Origin: Henckelia pumila
Lineage: Eukaryota > Streptophyta > Magnoliopsida > Lamiales > Gesneriaceae
Assembly: GCF_033568475.1 (NCBI RefSeq)
Contig: NC_133123.1
Coordinates: 25,158,622 to 25,222,621 of the forward strand
Length of the DNA stretch: 64,000 bases
Direction of reading: 5' to 3'
In this document: positions 24,059 to 34,559 of the stretch, one piece after another
How the letters are laid out: each line of letters starts with the position of its first letter
Numbering within the stretch: the first letter of the stretch is position 1
Notes under the pieces: generated by a model
Databases searched by the model: none
Told to the model about the DNA's origin: nothing
Seen by the model: the letters and a program-made list of their open reading frames with translations, nothing else
Program-made: the position numbers and the translations under genes

Positions 24059-24663
24059 GACTGCGTTTACTTAATGAGATTTGATTACATGTGAATTATG
24101 GATAAATCATACTTGGACTATTAAAATAATTTTGAAGGATGTTGAATAATGATGGATACACAATAATCATATTTACTTTGAGTTATTAATTTTGGAATTG
24201 AAATAATGATTGATGAACTAATTACAATTTTACCCTCCACCTATGATAAATAATATTATGTTTAATTTTGTATTCATATAATTTGGATTGAATTGTTGTT
24301 GATTATTGTAAATTATTATTGATTCAAATGTGAGTCATTTTTACTTATCGAAATTATTGAGTATAAATTATGAATTTTTTAAAAATAGATAAAATTGATA
24401 AAATGAGTCATAAAAAATATGAGAAATTGGGAGGAAAACAAAATAATTAAAAAGGATATATTAGGATTTAAATAGAATTTTTTCCATAAATATTGTGAAG
24501 GATATGTTATACCTCATGTAATTAAGGATGAGAAATCCCATGAAATTAATATATAATTACGGGCCTTGAGATTTGAAGAAAAATGATTTTTTGTAAGTAA
24601 ACAATTGATTAGATTGGATTAATAAACTCATCTTATGGTTATCAAATCATGTAAACAAACCCA
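24059..24663. mobile_element. ~600-bp MITE, inverted copy of 6782-7379
   Basis: Begins GACTGCGTTTACTTAATGAG and ends GTAAACAAACCCA. It aligns as reverse complement with 6782-7379 throughout. Non-coding. Its position beside the PIP1 gene parallels the fragment beside the PIP1 pseudogene's side. Confidence 0.7.
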
Positions 24664-25500
24664 AGTATAAACCAATTCGAAAATCGAAACACGATTGAAA
24701 AAGATTAAAATTGTAATCAACATTTTAATCCTTTTCTTTTAAGATGTATATAAATAAATTTATTTATGAAGTAAAATAACAAATGAACTATATTATTAAA
24801 TTGGATACAACGATACTGGATTCAAATAATTACAGATTTGTTTTCAGGTGAACTAATCCAATTCAATATTAATATCGGATTCAGTTAAATTTGGAAATGA
24901 TTGAACTCGATTAAGTTAATGTTTGAGATTACTTCTACTCTACGAAGCACTTTTGATTTTTTTCTTCACAAAAAAAAAATACCTAAACCAAATTCAAGCA
25001 AGTTTTGAATTATTTACCTGTTGCTCGTCCAATTCGACCGTATTTAAAAAGTAAAGACACACACTTCATTCTTCATTAATCATTAATATGTTTCAACAAA
25101 TTCATATTATCAAAATAAACTTCGGGAGAACATGAAGATCAAAATTATAAAATGATTAGCTGAGTAAAAATTATAGATGTCACATCATCATCAATTAAAA
25201 AATGATTAGCTGAGTAACTAACATTTTTCGATAGTTCGCGATAAATTTAAAAACATAGTTAGATAGATTTTGGTATATTACAATAATTGAGTTGCTTTTC
25301 AGAATCGTCAGTGTGCGACTTTAAAATAATAATAGTTAGCAATTTAAATAACGTTAACTTGAAAATGAAACCTAACCTAAATTATCCTATCATTTGATAA
25401 GTCAAATGCATTACTCTAGGCCACGGGACCCCACAAACCAAGTGAAATACACTTACATCGGACCATAAAGTCCTCCAAGTCGTGTCCTGAGATCATCATG
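24664..25500. other. Intergenic 3' of PIP1, partly duplicated on the left
   Basis: 24842-24912 resembles 6090-6160. 25255-25380 resembles 12990-13090. No gene. Confidence 0.5.
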
Positions 25501-25518
25501 TTATAGAGTTTTAATTTG

Positions 25519-25735
25519 CAATCGTTTGGTGGGCAAGTCGGTAAAAACACCACAACGAAAGAAACACAATCAAAACCATTCTATCCACTCATGTTTTGGA
25601 GATCCAACGACTATCGTTTGATGGACGTTTCAGTAAGAAAAAAAAACACACCCGACGTAGTTGGAACCGTCCGATCCCTCTCAGCGATCCAACGACCATC
25701 GTTCGGTGGGCGTTGGATAAAAAGCACCACGCGTG
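25519..25735. repeat. Three spaced copies of a ~45-bp motif 3' of PIP1
   Basis: Copies at about 25519-25552, 25605-25652 and 25690-25732 share the core ATCGTT(T/C)G(G/A)TGGGCGTT followed by a purine-rich stretch and CACC. The spacing is ~86 bp. The region is open for 118 codons on the plus strand, but this appears to be chance. Confidence 0.6.
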
Positions 25736-26079
25736 ATGCAAGTTGTGGAGGGCCAAGCTGGACAAATTATTATTCAAGAAAACGAAAGAAGAGAGACAAT
25801 GTAGGGACTGGTCGGCTCTATTATTGCTACGACAACTTCCCATTTTTCACAGCCATACAAATAATACAGTGACACCACAGCCAACCTAACCAAGTAGAGC
25901 ACATGACATTCTTATGGAATAATAATCATAATATAACACAGTTGGCGACTCCAAATGCATACGTACAACAAACCAAACAAAAGTTACCCAAAAAAAAAAA
26001 AAAAAAGAGACATTGGCCACATGTTGAAGATGATAGATTCAATCCCCCCAAGGGTCTGTGTTTTGTGTTGGCAGAAAAA

Positions 26080-27267
26080 TCATCTGGACTTGAATGGAAT
26101 GGCTCTGATCACCACTACATGGTAGAGAGCTGCGAGTGCTGCCCCGATGAATGGTCCAACCCAGTACACCCACTGCAAAAATTTTTTTAAAAAAAATGTG
26201 ATCAAGATTGTTGTTTGGAGTATTTGGAAAGGGGATATGATGAAAAAGATCGCAAGGAAGAATTTTTTTTAGCGTACATGATCATCCCAAGCTTGTTTGT
26301 CGTTGAAGATGATGGCTGCTCCAAGACTCCTGGCGGGGTTGATGCCCGTGCCGGTGACGGGGATGGTGGCCAAGTGCACCAAGAACACCGCGAATCCGAT
26401 AGGCAGAGGTGCCAGGATCTGAAATATATCATGAACTCATCAGTTTTGCGAATATGAAATAGTAAAGGTACAACAAAAAATGCATGGAATCTGTTTGAGA
26501 TGAGGACTTACTGGGACGTGGGAGTCTCTGGCGCTACGCTTGGCGTCGGTTGCGGAGAAGACGGTGTAAACGAGCACGAAAGTGCCGATGATTTCGGCAC
26601 CGAGGCCATCTCCCTTGGTGTAGCCAGGGCTGATGGTGTTGGCGCCGCCGCCTGCTGTCTGGTAAAGTTTCCTGTCGAATCCCTTCACCACACCAGCACC
26701 GCAGATGGCCCCTAGGCATTGCATCACCATGTAGAACAGGGCTCGTGTTAAGGACAGTTTCCTCGCCAAGAATAGGCCGAATGTCACCGCCGGATTGATG
26801 TGACCCCCTGTAGTTTAGTTTCATTTCATCAAGACTTTTGATTCAGAAACAAACCATAAAAAAAATTTCCCACAAGTACAACCACTAGTCAAATCAAGAT
26901 CTTGATTAATTTAGAAATTTCAGCTAAGAAGATGACCTGAAATCCCAGCAGTGCAATAAACAAGAGCGAAAATCATGCCCCCAAACGCCCAAGCGATGCC
27001 TTGAATACCAACAGTAGCACACTTGGAAGTGGCTTTTTTATACCCCATGACTGTCAAGATAGTCACGTACAGGAACAGAAAAGTGGCGATGAATTCAGCG
27101 ATCCCAGCTCTGTAAAACGACCAAGAACTTAGCTCCCCCGGCTCAAACAGCGGCGCCGGCGGCGGCTCCTTGTAATCCCTGTCTTCGGTCTGCGCCGCCG
27201 TCCCGATAGCCTGCCTCTCCTCGAACTTGTTGGCTCCAAGTCGGACATCTTCCTCTCTGTTCTCCAT
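26080..27267 (-). CDS. PIP1: PIP1-type plasma membrane aquaporin
   Basis: Four exons on the minus strand: 27267-26937, 26807-26512, 26418-26278 and 26172-26080, all with GT-AG borders, joining in frame to 286 aa, the usual PIP1 length. Exon 1 has the PIP1 N-terminus ([28 protein letters not shown]). Two NPA boxes are present: [11 protein letters not shown] (about residues 110-120, at the exon 1/2 join) and GTGINPARS (236-238). The C-terminus is the short RAIPFKSR type of PIP1. Six membrane spans are expected. It forms tetrameric water (and in some cases CO2 or H2O2) channels, often together with PIP2. Intron positions match those typical of PIP genes. It looks intact. The exact PIP1 subtype cannot be told. 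Confidence 0.97.
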
Positions 27268-27440
27268 TCTCTTATCTCTCTTTCACTAACAAGAACTCTT
27301 AGAAATTTCAGCTGATGGCTTTTCTCCCACTGGTGAGTGATGGTTTAAATACAGGAATAGTGGGTGGCTAATGGGGCCTAGTGACCTCCATTGATGACTC
27401 GAATTTCACCATATAATATTACCGACCATCAATAATTATG
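27268..27440 (-). promoter_or_regulatory. PIP1 5'UTR and core promoter
   Basis: Minus-strand CTGTATTTAAACCATC (27352-27337) is a TATA-like box ~75 bp before the ATG, leaving a ~45-bp leader. The same box and its surroundings are conserved in the pseudogene copy (13990-14060), which supports the location of this duplicated promoter. The transcription start itself is inferred. Confidence 0.55.
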
Positions 27441-28290
27441 GGTTTTTTGGGTTAATAATTTTCGTGTGGAATTTGTTGGACTGGTGAAAGCGACAATTCT
27501 TTTTTATTTGTTTGGCGTAGTGGAAAGATCCCACCTGGCGAAACCAGGACCATAGGTGTTTGAAAATGATGAATAGAATAGACTTATTGCCACCGCCCAT
27601 AGCTCCGTAGTGGTACAATGGTGGGGCAGCGGCGGAGGGGCGGCGGCGGAATTGGCCCAGTTCTTCCGGATAAGGAGTGGTTGGAGGTGGATATATATAG
27701 TGACGCTCTTTTTACTATTCTGTATCACGTTTGAACTAAAATGGTGTTTTTTTTGTCAGCACTTCGGCAGAAATAAATGTATATGATTATTATTAGATAT
27801 TTGCATTTATTTTAGATCTTTTTTTTTCAATATTTAAGTTTGATATAGAATCCTCACTTCATAATTACAAGTATGATATTTTTTTTAAAAAAAAATGACA
27901 AATCATATTTTTATAAATTTTAGAATAATTATCATATTTATTAATGAATTTAAACTTCTATATATTATTAGTGAAATAGTAATAGTTTTGTCCTTTGGTA
28001 GTAACTGGTTAGGTAACTTAGGTTGTCATAGGTGAAAGAAATTAAATGGAGCTTTCGTTGCCCTTCTCCTTGGGGATGGTATCGATTCTACTAGAATTCT
28101 CATGTATAATCGACATTCCTACCCGTGTGTCCTTCGTTACAATTATATAGTTTTTTTTTTTTATTACCGAAATTATATAATTCATTTTTTATGTTTCATA
28201 TGATTTTTTTGTTGTATTTTGTCGTTATATTTTTATCATTTAAGTATAAAAACGTGAAATCATTCTTTGAATTAATTAATTTTTTTAAGG
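27441..28290. other. Intergenic, no supported gene
   Basis: A less AT-rich patch at 27500-27690, including a GGCGG run, has minus-strand frames of 60-74 codons and a TATATATA box near 27700-27690, but no recognisable product. Confidence 0.35.
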
Positions 28291-28488
28291 GTAATTTGCT
28301 CAAAAATCCCCAAATGGAAACATGTTTTGTTTTGGGGTCCCTAGTCATAAAATGTGGTGCAAAACAATACAAGATATGGTACAAAATCATACAAGATGTG
28401 GTACAAATTAACAAAAATGTGGTACAAAAAAATGGCTAGGGAGTGCAGAGCAAAACATGTTTGCATTGGGGATTTTTGAGCAATTTAT
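28291..28488. mobile_element. MITE with TTGCTCAAAAATCCCC ends
   Basis: ~198 bp. The ~37-bp inverted ends read AATTTGCTCAAAAATCCCC at the left and GGGGATTTTTGAGCAATTT at the right. The centre holds four reiterations of (A)TGTGGTACAAA or close variants (28352-28428). No ORF. Confidence 0.85.
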
Positions 28489-28995
28489 ACTTTTTTTAAT
28501 AGACAATTCCGTCTTGAAATTACGATTGGTCGAGTTTATAAGCTTCATCCTAGAACACAGGCTGAATATATTATCATAAATTGAGAAATTAAGAGAAATA
28601 ATTAGAAATTTTCCATGAAATTGACTGAATGTGGCTCTTGTAAAATATACATGTAAGGCTAAAAATAAAATTGATACATATTTGTACGGGAATTTTTTAT
28701 TTTTTAAAGAAACATTACTAGTTGGGAAAAAATAGAGAAGGAAAAAAAGACATTTTCGTATCTGCTCAAATGTGTCAATTGGATATTGGGTCGGCGGTGT
28801 GAAAATTGTTTTTAGCAAATAATTCTATACATGCCATTCGACGACAATTATTTCTTTACATATATCACGTCATGAAAACATTTATTTTATTTAACATGTA
28901 GAATCAACTCTGTATTTGATTTTTTTAAAAAAATAGTCTCCAGCTCGAAATTTGAAATTACATACTTTTGTTCGGAAATAATAATAATTGTCGTT

Positions 28996-29239
28996 AAGAT
29001 CAATAGCCCAAGACTTATCTATGATCGGTTTAGTTATTGAAGATTGCAAGCTTCTAGCTTTGGAGATCCAAATCTTTATCTTTTGCTTTTGTTAAGATAT
29101 CAGCGAATCATGTTGCTCATGTTTTAGCTAAATGAGCTGTTTTTTTGTCTGATCTAGAAGGCCAAGTCACTCCGTTGCCTTCTTTTATTTATGATGTAAT
29201 TGTATCTGACTTGGTTTGAATATATTGTCCTTTTCAAAA
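28996..29239 (+). pseudogene. 5'-truncated LINE ORF2 tail (RNase H end)
   Basis: The 3' end of a non-LTR retrotransposon. With one frameshift the plus strand encodes the C-terminal RNase H region (VIEDCKLLALEI, then FVKISANHVAHVLA near 29085-29125), ending at a TGA near 29220 and a short A-rich tail. A 20-bp direct repeat flanks it (28976-28995 and 29240-29259), the target duplication of LINE insertion. Only ~240 bp were inserted. Confidence 0.82.
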
Positions 29240-29279
29240 AAATAATAATAATTGTCGTTGAATATATAGCTTTTGATAT

Positions 29280-29850
29280 TTATAAATGAACTAAGGTATT
29301 TATAAATGAACTATCGGTATTCAACAATCGGTTCGGTTTAGTTTGATTTAATTTTACTTCGATTTATAGTTTCAGAAATACATGTTAATTTAATATCCGA
29401 ATTGTTTTTTCTTCGGTTTGATCGGGTTGTGTACCCAAACAATTCAGTCATTTCGGCTCTGGTTATTAGGTTTGACCTTTATTTAAATTACTAATTAAAG
29501 TATATTTAAAAATATAACATCATATTTTTCTAGTTAATTTTTTATAAAAACCTTTGAACGTTAAGTCACGGATTAAATAAATATCAATCCACTATAAATT
29601 CACAAAACCATACTTAATTAGTTCATTAAATATCATTTTATAAAATATATAATCTCTATAAAAATAAAATTAATCTAATTATTTTGATTTTTTTGGGTTG
29701 ATTTGATTTTGATATAAATAATTCGAAATCAAACCAAATTATATATAATTTTGGTTTTAACATATTCAAATTTTTTAAAAAATATATAAAAATAAATTGT
29801 TGATTTGAATTTCCGATTTTTTCCATTTAAATCAAAGTTTGAAGGCCCTA
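29280..29850. mobile_element. Decayed hAT-like element, ends uncertain
   Basis: Subterminal CGGTTCGGTTTAGTTTGATTT-like motifs at 29325-29350 and inverted AATCAAACCAAATT motifs near 29725 resemble a hAT MITE family with CGGTT-rich ends. No target duplication found, so limits are approximate. Confidence 0.35.
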
Positions 29851-30008
29851 GCTTCCAAAAATACTGGACCTCAATATAATGGGTGGCATGGTCTGGACTT
29901 TATCGATTAGGCGACGTAAAAATCTAATCTTTGTAATGTTATGTCTCAATTTACGGCAAGGTTTATATAAATTATTCCTCTAAACCGTACATAGTTGATA
30001 TAGTTTAA

Positions 30009-30162
30009 GTTTGGATGGGTCGATGCTACCCTCAGGGTAGCACCCCAAGCTGATGTGGACGGCCCAAATCAGATCAACATGTCAAATCATTTGATCTGCA
30101 AAGTGATCTGATCCGTCCATATCAGTTTTTGAGTGCTACCATGAGGGTAGCACGTACTATCC
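30009..30162. mobile_element. MITE with hairpin-forming GCTACCC ends
   Basis: Palindromes TGCTACCCTCAGGGTAGCA (30024-30042) and GTGCTACCATGAGGGTAGCAC (30133-30153) lie near inverted ends GGAT(G)GG...CTATCC. TAGTTTAA occurs directly outside on both sides (30001-30008 and 30163-30170), a possible 8-bp duplication. The design resembles the element at 14829 and 41526. Confidence 0.65.
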
Positions 30163-30194
30163 TAGTTTAAAATTATCATTATTTTATTTGACGC

Positions 30195-30511
30195 AAATTA
30201 TATTTCGTTTGGATAAGTATTTATGAAATATTTTATAAAATTTTTAAAGAATTTTTTAAGAATAAGTATGCTTAACAACAATTTTATAAAAATATTTTTA
30301 CCTTTAAAAATAATATATTTTAATTTCCATCTTGCCCTAAATTCTAAAAAAAAAACTTCACAATTATTCTTTAAAATTATACTTTGAGAACAGAACTTTT
30401 TTTAAAAAAATTTCATAAAATATTTATAAAAATCTTGTCCAATCACAAACTTTATTTTTTTTTCCTTTATAAATACGAAAACTTTTTAAAAATATTTATC
30501 TAGACAAAGCC
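30195..30511. mobile_element. Probable MITE, TTTGGATAA-type ends
   Basis: Left TTTCGTTTGGATAAGTATTT, right reverse complement CTTTGTCTAGATAAATATTT, imperfect inverted arms of ~45 bp. AT-rich and non-coding. Confidence 0.5.
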
Positions 30512-31546
30512 TTAATTTTGATATCTAAGATAAATCATTAACATATTTTGAAATAATTTTAAAGTAATATTTATTGCTCAGCCATCTGAAATTTGTGTTT
30601 GCATAGTTAACTGGATATGTGAAAACCCGACCCGGTCAATGGGCCCAAAAGCAGTTTCGGGATGGGTAATTGTTTTTTCTTTTAAGAATGATATAATTGC
30701 TAGGTTCTAACTTAAATATTTGTATTTGTTTTTTGTAATCAATTTATTATTGAAATGTGATGCCCCTAAAAATATTAGGGTTGGTACGATCCGAGCCCAT
30801 TAATCCATGTTCAAAAGATTCGTTCCAAAATCTCTAAACTCGATTATATTAAAGCCCAAGCCCGATGAAGGCTCAAGCAATACATAGAGCCGAAAAGATA
30901 AATTTATGGTTGAAACCCATGCAGCTGGCCCCAAAGTGCCGAGCTTTGTCAGGGTAAGGAAAAAGGTCGATCCGAGCCCTATCAAGGTAGGGAAGAAGAA
31001 CGACCTAGGCCCAATAGTGAAAGCCCACTCAAGACTCTCGAATAATAAAAATACTTGTGAATCTCTAAAAGATAAAAGGAGATCCCGATACATGGCCGAC
31101 TCCAAGGAGAGGCGGCCTAGGCAGCCTAGGGCCTCCCCTTGGCATGAGCCTCAATTTTTTTTAAAAAAATTTTAAGAATTTTTTTATATTTAAAATTTTA
31201 TGTGAGTCTATTTATTTTGTTTAAAATCCGAAATCGTGGTCAACTTTTTGTACTTTTTTCCTATCATTTTTTTAGTAAAAAAATATCTTTTTTTATTTAA
31301 ACAAAAATATCTTTTCTTGTTAAATTGATTCACTTAGATGAGTTAAGTTATTCAAACTGGGCCAATCATCTTTTGTTTATTTATTGAATGAGATTTATTT
31401 TTGTCTATTTTTGTACTGCGATTGATTTTTTTTAATTGATTTAATTTTTGGTCTCGATATACTAAAATCTTGTAATTTGCTTATTCGATAATGAGAATGA
31501 TTTTTACTTAATTAGATTATAATTATTACTTGTTTATGTTACTATC
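30512..31546. other. Intergenic with unidentified repeat relics
   Basis: 30760-31150 is of higher GC content. It contains a segment resembling a hAT end (AGAGGCGGCCTAGGCAGCC at 31109). The frames across it have no recognisable similarity. Confidence 0.35.
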
Positions 31547-32025
31547 AAGGTTCTAAAAAGCACGAAGCGTGACGAAGCATGACGGTCAAGCTTCAAGCTT
31601 CACAAAATTAAGCGAGTTTAGAGCAAGCTTAAGCGTGAGAAAACGTTTTTTTATTTTTTGTATAATTTTAGTTATATTAAATTAATTAATAGAATAATTA
31701 ACATATAAACTTAATGATTTTAAGAATAAATACATAAATTTTCAAGTTATATAAAAACGTAAGTCTCAAATTAACAAATTATCTGAAATAAAATGTTTGT
31801 GTTAGGTTGGATTTTATCTCTTAATCACAAAAAAATGAAATGTACAAAACAAATTTAATTTTGACGCGTTGAAGGTTTTTTTAATCGTATATTATTAAAT
31901 ATTTATCATTTAAAATAAAATTTAAAAGTTAAAAATATTAAAAAATAAAACTTAAAATTAAATATTATTTTTTAAAAAATTTATATTTTTCACGCTTTTT
32001 TGCGCTTAGTATGGTCAACCAAAAG

Positions 32026-33481
32026 TGTAGTAACCCAGAAACCATTTTAAGATAATAATATGTTAAACATAATTAAGGGTTGGTATTTAACCAATTTCGG
32101 AGTGTTATTGGACTTCAGAAGTAAAATTTGGGCTTTTTAATTTTGGGCCGGATAGTAAGCTCCGATCCCAGATAGTAAGCTCCGATCCTAGATAGTAAGC
32201 TCCGATCGGAACGGAAGCTCCGATCCTGGAACGGAAGTTCCGATCCCCAGCTGCCAGCAATGATCGATGACTCAGTCGCGAGTTTTGACAAGTGTCGATC
32301 ATAGAGCAGATCGGAAGCTCCGATCGTAGATCAAAAGTTCCGATCCTGGCGTGGCAGACATGCACGCAATGAGCTGGATCGGAAGCTCCGATCCCGAAAT
32401 CGGAAGTTCCAATCCTGGCCGAGAAATTTGGCTATAAATAGGGCCGTTCAGAGTTCATTTTCAATTACGAATTCCCGAGTTTCCTTCTTCAGTTATATAG
32501 TGTGAGATATACACTTGAGGGCCCTATCGGTTATAATCAAAGTTCTGGAATAACCAAGTTGTGGTTATAGTCATCCGGGACTAGCGTCTCCAAAGGGCTT
32601 ACTTCGGACGAAGGTATGGTCCGGGAATCGATTTAAGTTTTGGGAGTACTTATTAGCTTAGTTAAGGCCTATAGAACTTGTGTAGTGATACGGTGAACTT
32701 TTGAATATAGGCTTGGAACCTAGGATCTACTTTACTTGAACTAGCCTAGAGGTACGTACACATTGACTGAGATTGCCAGCGAGTATACATGTTTATATGT
32801 TGCATTTATTTGGCATTATTATATGGCATGATATATGATTTACCGTTTTCTATACTCATATGTCATGTGCATATACACGTTGAGCCTATTCCCTGTTATA
32901 CCTGATTATAGAGCCGCTCATCTCTATACTCGATAGTCTGTCACTGAGAGTACCGCGACGGCGGGGGCATTTATGTATGTCTACTCTGGTGTACTAGACG
33001 AGTGTGGTTGCACCCAGAGGTTGATCCGTGCGGTGGCAGCACTCATATGGCGCCGGTTCTGAGCATGACTTTTCAGATGATCTTTTACCAGTCATCATGT
33101 TGCATGCATTATATACATATGTTTACTCATGTCTATGTACTGAGCGTAGCGCTCACGTCCTAGTTGTTATCTTGGACACCCTATTCCATGGGGCAGGTCG
33201 CAGGATGGACGGAGCTGATAGTTCAAGGCATGACTAGGGAGCAGGAGCCTTGAGGATTATATTATACAGCAGGATTCGATATAGCTGTATAATGTTTACT
33301 GTTTAAGATTTCGATTTGGTTGTTTCACTACAGATTTAAGTCTGGATTATGTTACTAAGCTGATATGTAAATTATGGTTTTGTTTCCGCATGTCTTACTC
33401 TGTTAAGTTATTTTGCTGTATTAAGTTTAATGCATGCGATTAGTTTTCAGTTAGTAGGTGATACCATGCAGGGTCACTACA
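32026..33481 (+). repeat. 5' LTR of chromovirus
   Basis: Begins TGTAGTAACCCAG, ends GGGTCACTACA. It contains an array of GGAAGCTCCGATC motifs (32155-32420) just upstream of a TATA box CTATAAATAG (32432-32441), so the array sits in the promoter position of the U3 region. Confidence 0.95.
32155..32415 (+). promoter_or_regulatory. Palindromic GATCGGAAGCTCCGATC array in U3
   Basis: About ten copies of (G)GAAG(C/T)TCCGATC. The first three are ~20-bp direct repeats (GATAGTAAGCTCCGATC, 32157-32210) and several form near-perfect palindromes around AGCT. The array lies 20-280 bp upstream of the TATA box at 32432. Its likely role is as a reiterated transcription-factor site, which is inference. The 3' LTR has the same array at 38302-38562. 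Confidence 0.75.
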
Positions 33482-33485
33482 TTTT

Positions 33486-33501
33486 TGGTATCAGAGCATG
33501 C
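33486..33501 (+). other. Primer binding site, tRNA-iMet
   Basis: TGGTATCAGAGCATGC four bases after the 5' LTR end, complementary to the 3' end of initiator Met tRNA, the standard primer of this group. Confidence 0.93.
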
Positions 33502-33569
33502 TTAGATTTTGGGATTAGTACTTGGGATTTAGAATTAGTTAGAGTAATTCTTGCGTATTTGGGATTTTA

Positions 33570-34559
33570 ATGTGCAATTCTTTTCAGGATATGGCTGACG
33601 AGAGTCACGGTAGTGTTGGCCAGGGAGGTGGTCATCATCATCATCGCCATCATCATCAGGATGATCAACATCGTCTTCATGAGGGTCGACATCGCTATAC
33701 TATTAATAAGTTCATGCAGGTAGGACCGAAACCCTTAGTGGGAGACGAAAATCCTGAACAAGCTAGAAGCTGGATGTCTAAACTTGAGAGCACGTTCCGA
33801 GCTTTCGAGTGTACTGAGAAGCAGAAACTGGAAGTTCTAGAATTCGTTCTAGAGGATAGAGCATGTTTTTGGTGGGATGCCAAGGTTGCTCAGGCACGTA
33901 CTGAGAGAGGACAGGTGACTTGGGAGGATTTCTGTCGGGAGTTCCAGAAATTGTATTTTCCTCCGGCTGTTCGCCAAGCACGATCTATGGAGTTGCTTAC
34001 TTTGAGGCAAGGATCAATGACTATTGATCAGTATCAGCAGCGATTTCTTGATCTGCTACCTTTCAGTCCTCATATCAATGCTAGTGATGCGTCAAAGTAT
34101 GATATCTTTCTGCATGGCCTGAACCAAGATATCTACGCACAGGTTGTCATCTGTGATGACCCGGTGTCTTATGAGACTTTGGTGAACCGTTGCCGTCTTG
34201 TGGAGACCAGCAACAGGCGTGGACAATTGATGATGCCAGCACAGCCTAGTGGATTTGTTGAGCCTCGAGCTCAATCTGTTGTGCCATCTGTACCTACGTC
34301 TTCTTCTACTCCTACTACTTCGTCTGGTTCTCGTGGTTCACGAGGTACTTTCCGCTTTGGGAAGAAGAAGAAGAAGGAGGAGTTTTGTAGCCACTGTGGT
34401 GGGAAGCATCCTGCAGCTTCATGTCGGAGAGCTACTGGGGCTTGTTATATTTGTGGTCAGCAGGGACATCTGCGGAGAGATTGTCCTCAGCGTATGGGTT
34501 CTGCTAGTGGATCGGGATCCCAGGTTGGATCTCAGGCTTCTACTTTTCCACGTCAGTAG
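33570..34559 (+). CDS. Chromovirus gag (ends at in-frame TAG)
   Basis: 329 codons from ATG 33570, but ATG 33591 (MADESHGS) is the more likely start because it follows the variable leader and opens the conserved N-terminus. Features: a His-rich tract near residues 20-35, the gag core (about 50-215, WEDFCREFQKLYFPPAVRQ), a Ser/Thr-rich linker and a CCHC knuckle CYICGQQGHLRRDC (about 292-305). It ends at TAG 34557-34559. The protease frame continues in the same frame after this stop, so gag and pol were one frame or are joined by stop readthrough. Gag forms the cytoplasmic particle and binds element RNA. Confidence 0.9.
   Translation: MCNSFQDMADESHGSVGQGGGHHHHRHHHQDDQHRLHEGRHRYTINKFMQVGPKPLVGDENPEQARSWMSKLESTFRAFECTEKQKLEVLEFVLEDRACFWWDAKVAQARTERGQVTWEDFCREFQKLYFPPAVRQARSMELLTLRQGSMTIDQYQQRFLDLLPFSPHINASDASKYDIFLHGLNQDIYAQVVICDDPVSYETLVNRCRLVETSNRRGQLMMPAQPSGFVEPRAQSVVPSVPTSSSTPTTSSGSRGSRGTFRFGKKKKKEEFCSHCGGKHPAASCRRATGACYICGQQGHLRRDCPQRMGSASGSGSQVGSQASTFPRQ

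Noticed and set aside
25516..25872. 118-codon plus-strand frame 3' of PIP1
   Set aside because: No recognisable domain; the region consists of a triplicated non-coding motif and the opposite strand is also open.
27504..27728. 74-codon minus-strand frame upstream of PIP1 with a TATA-like box
   Set aside because: No similarity recognised and composition follows a local GGCGG run; not enough to call a gene.
30800..31175. Overlapping 101- and 89-codon frames
   Set aside because: Both strands open over repeat-like DNA; no domain recognised.
32105..32365. 86-codon minus-strand frame (and its twin at 38252-38512)
   Set aside because: Lies within the LTRs and is produced by the GGAAGCTCCGATC array; identical LTR position explains its duplication.
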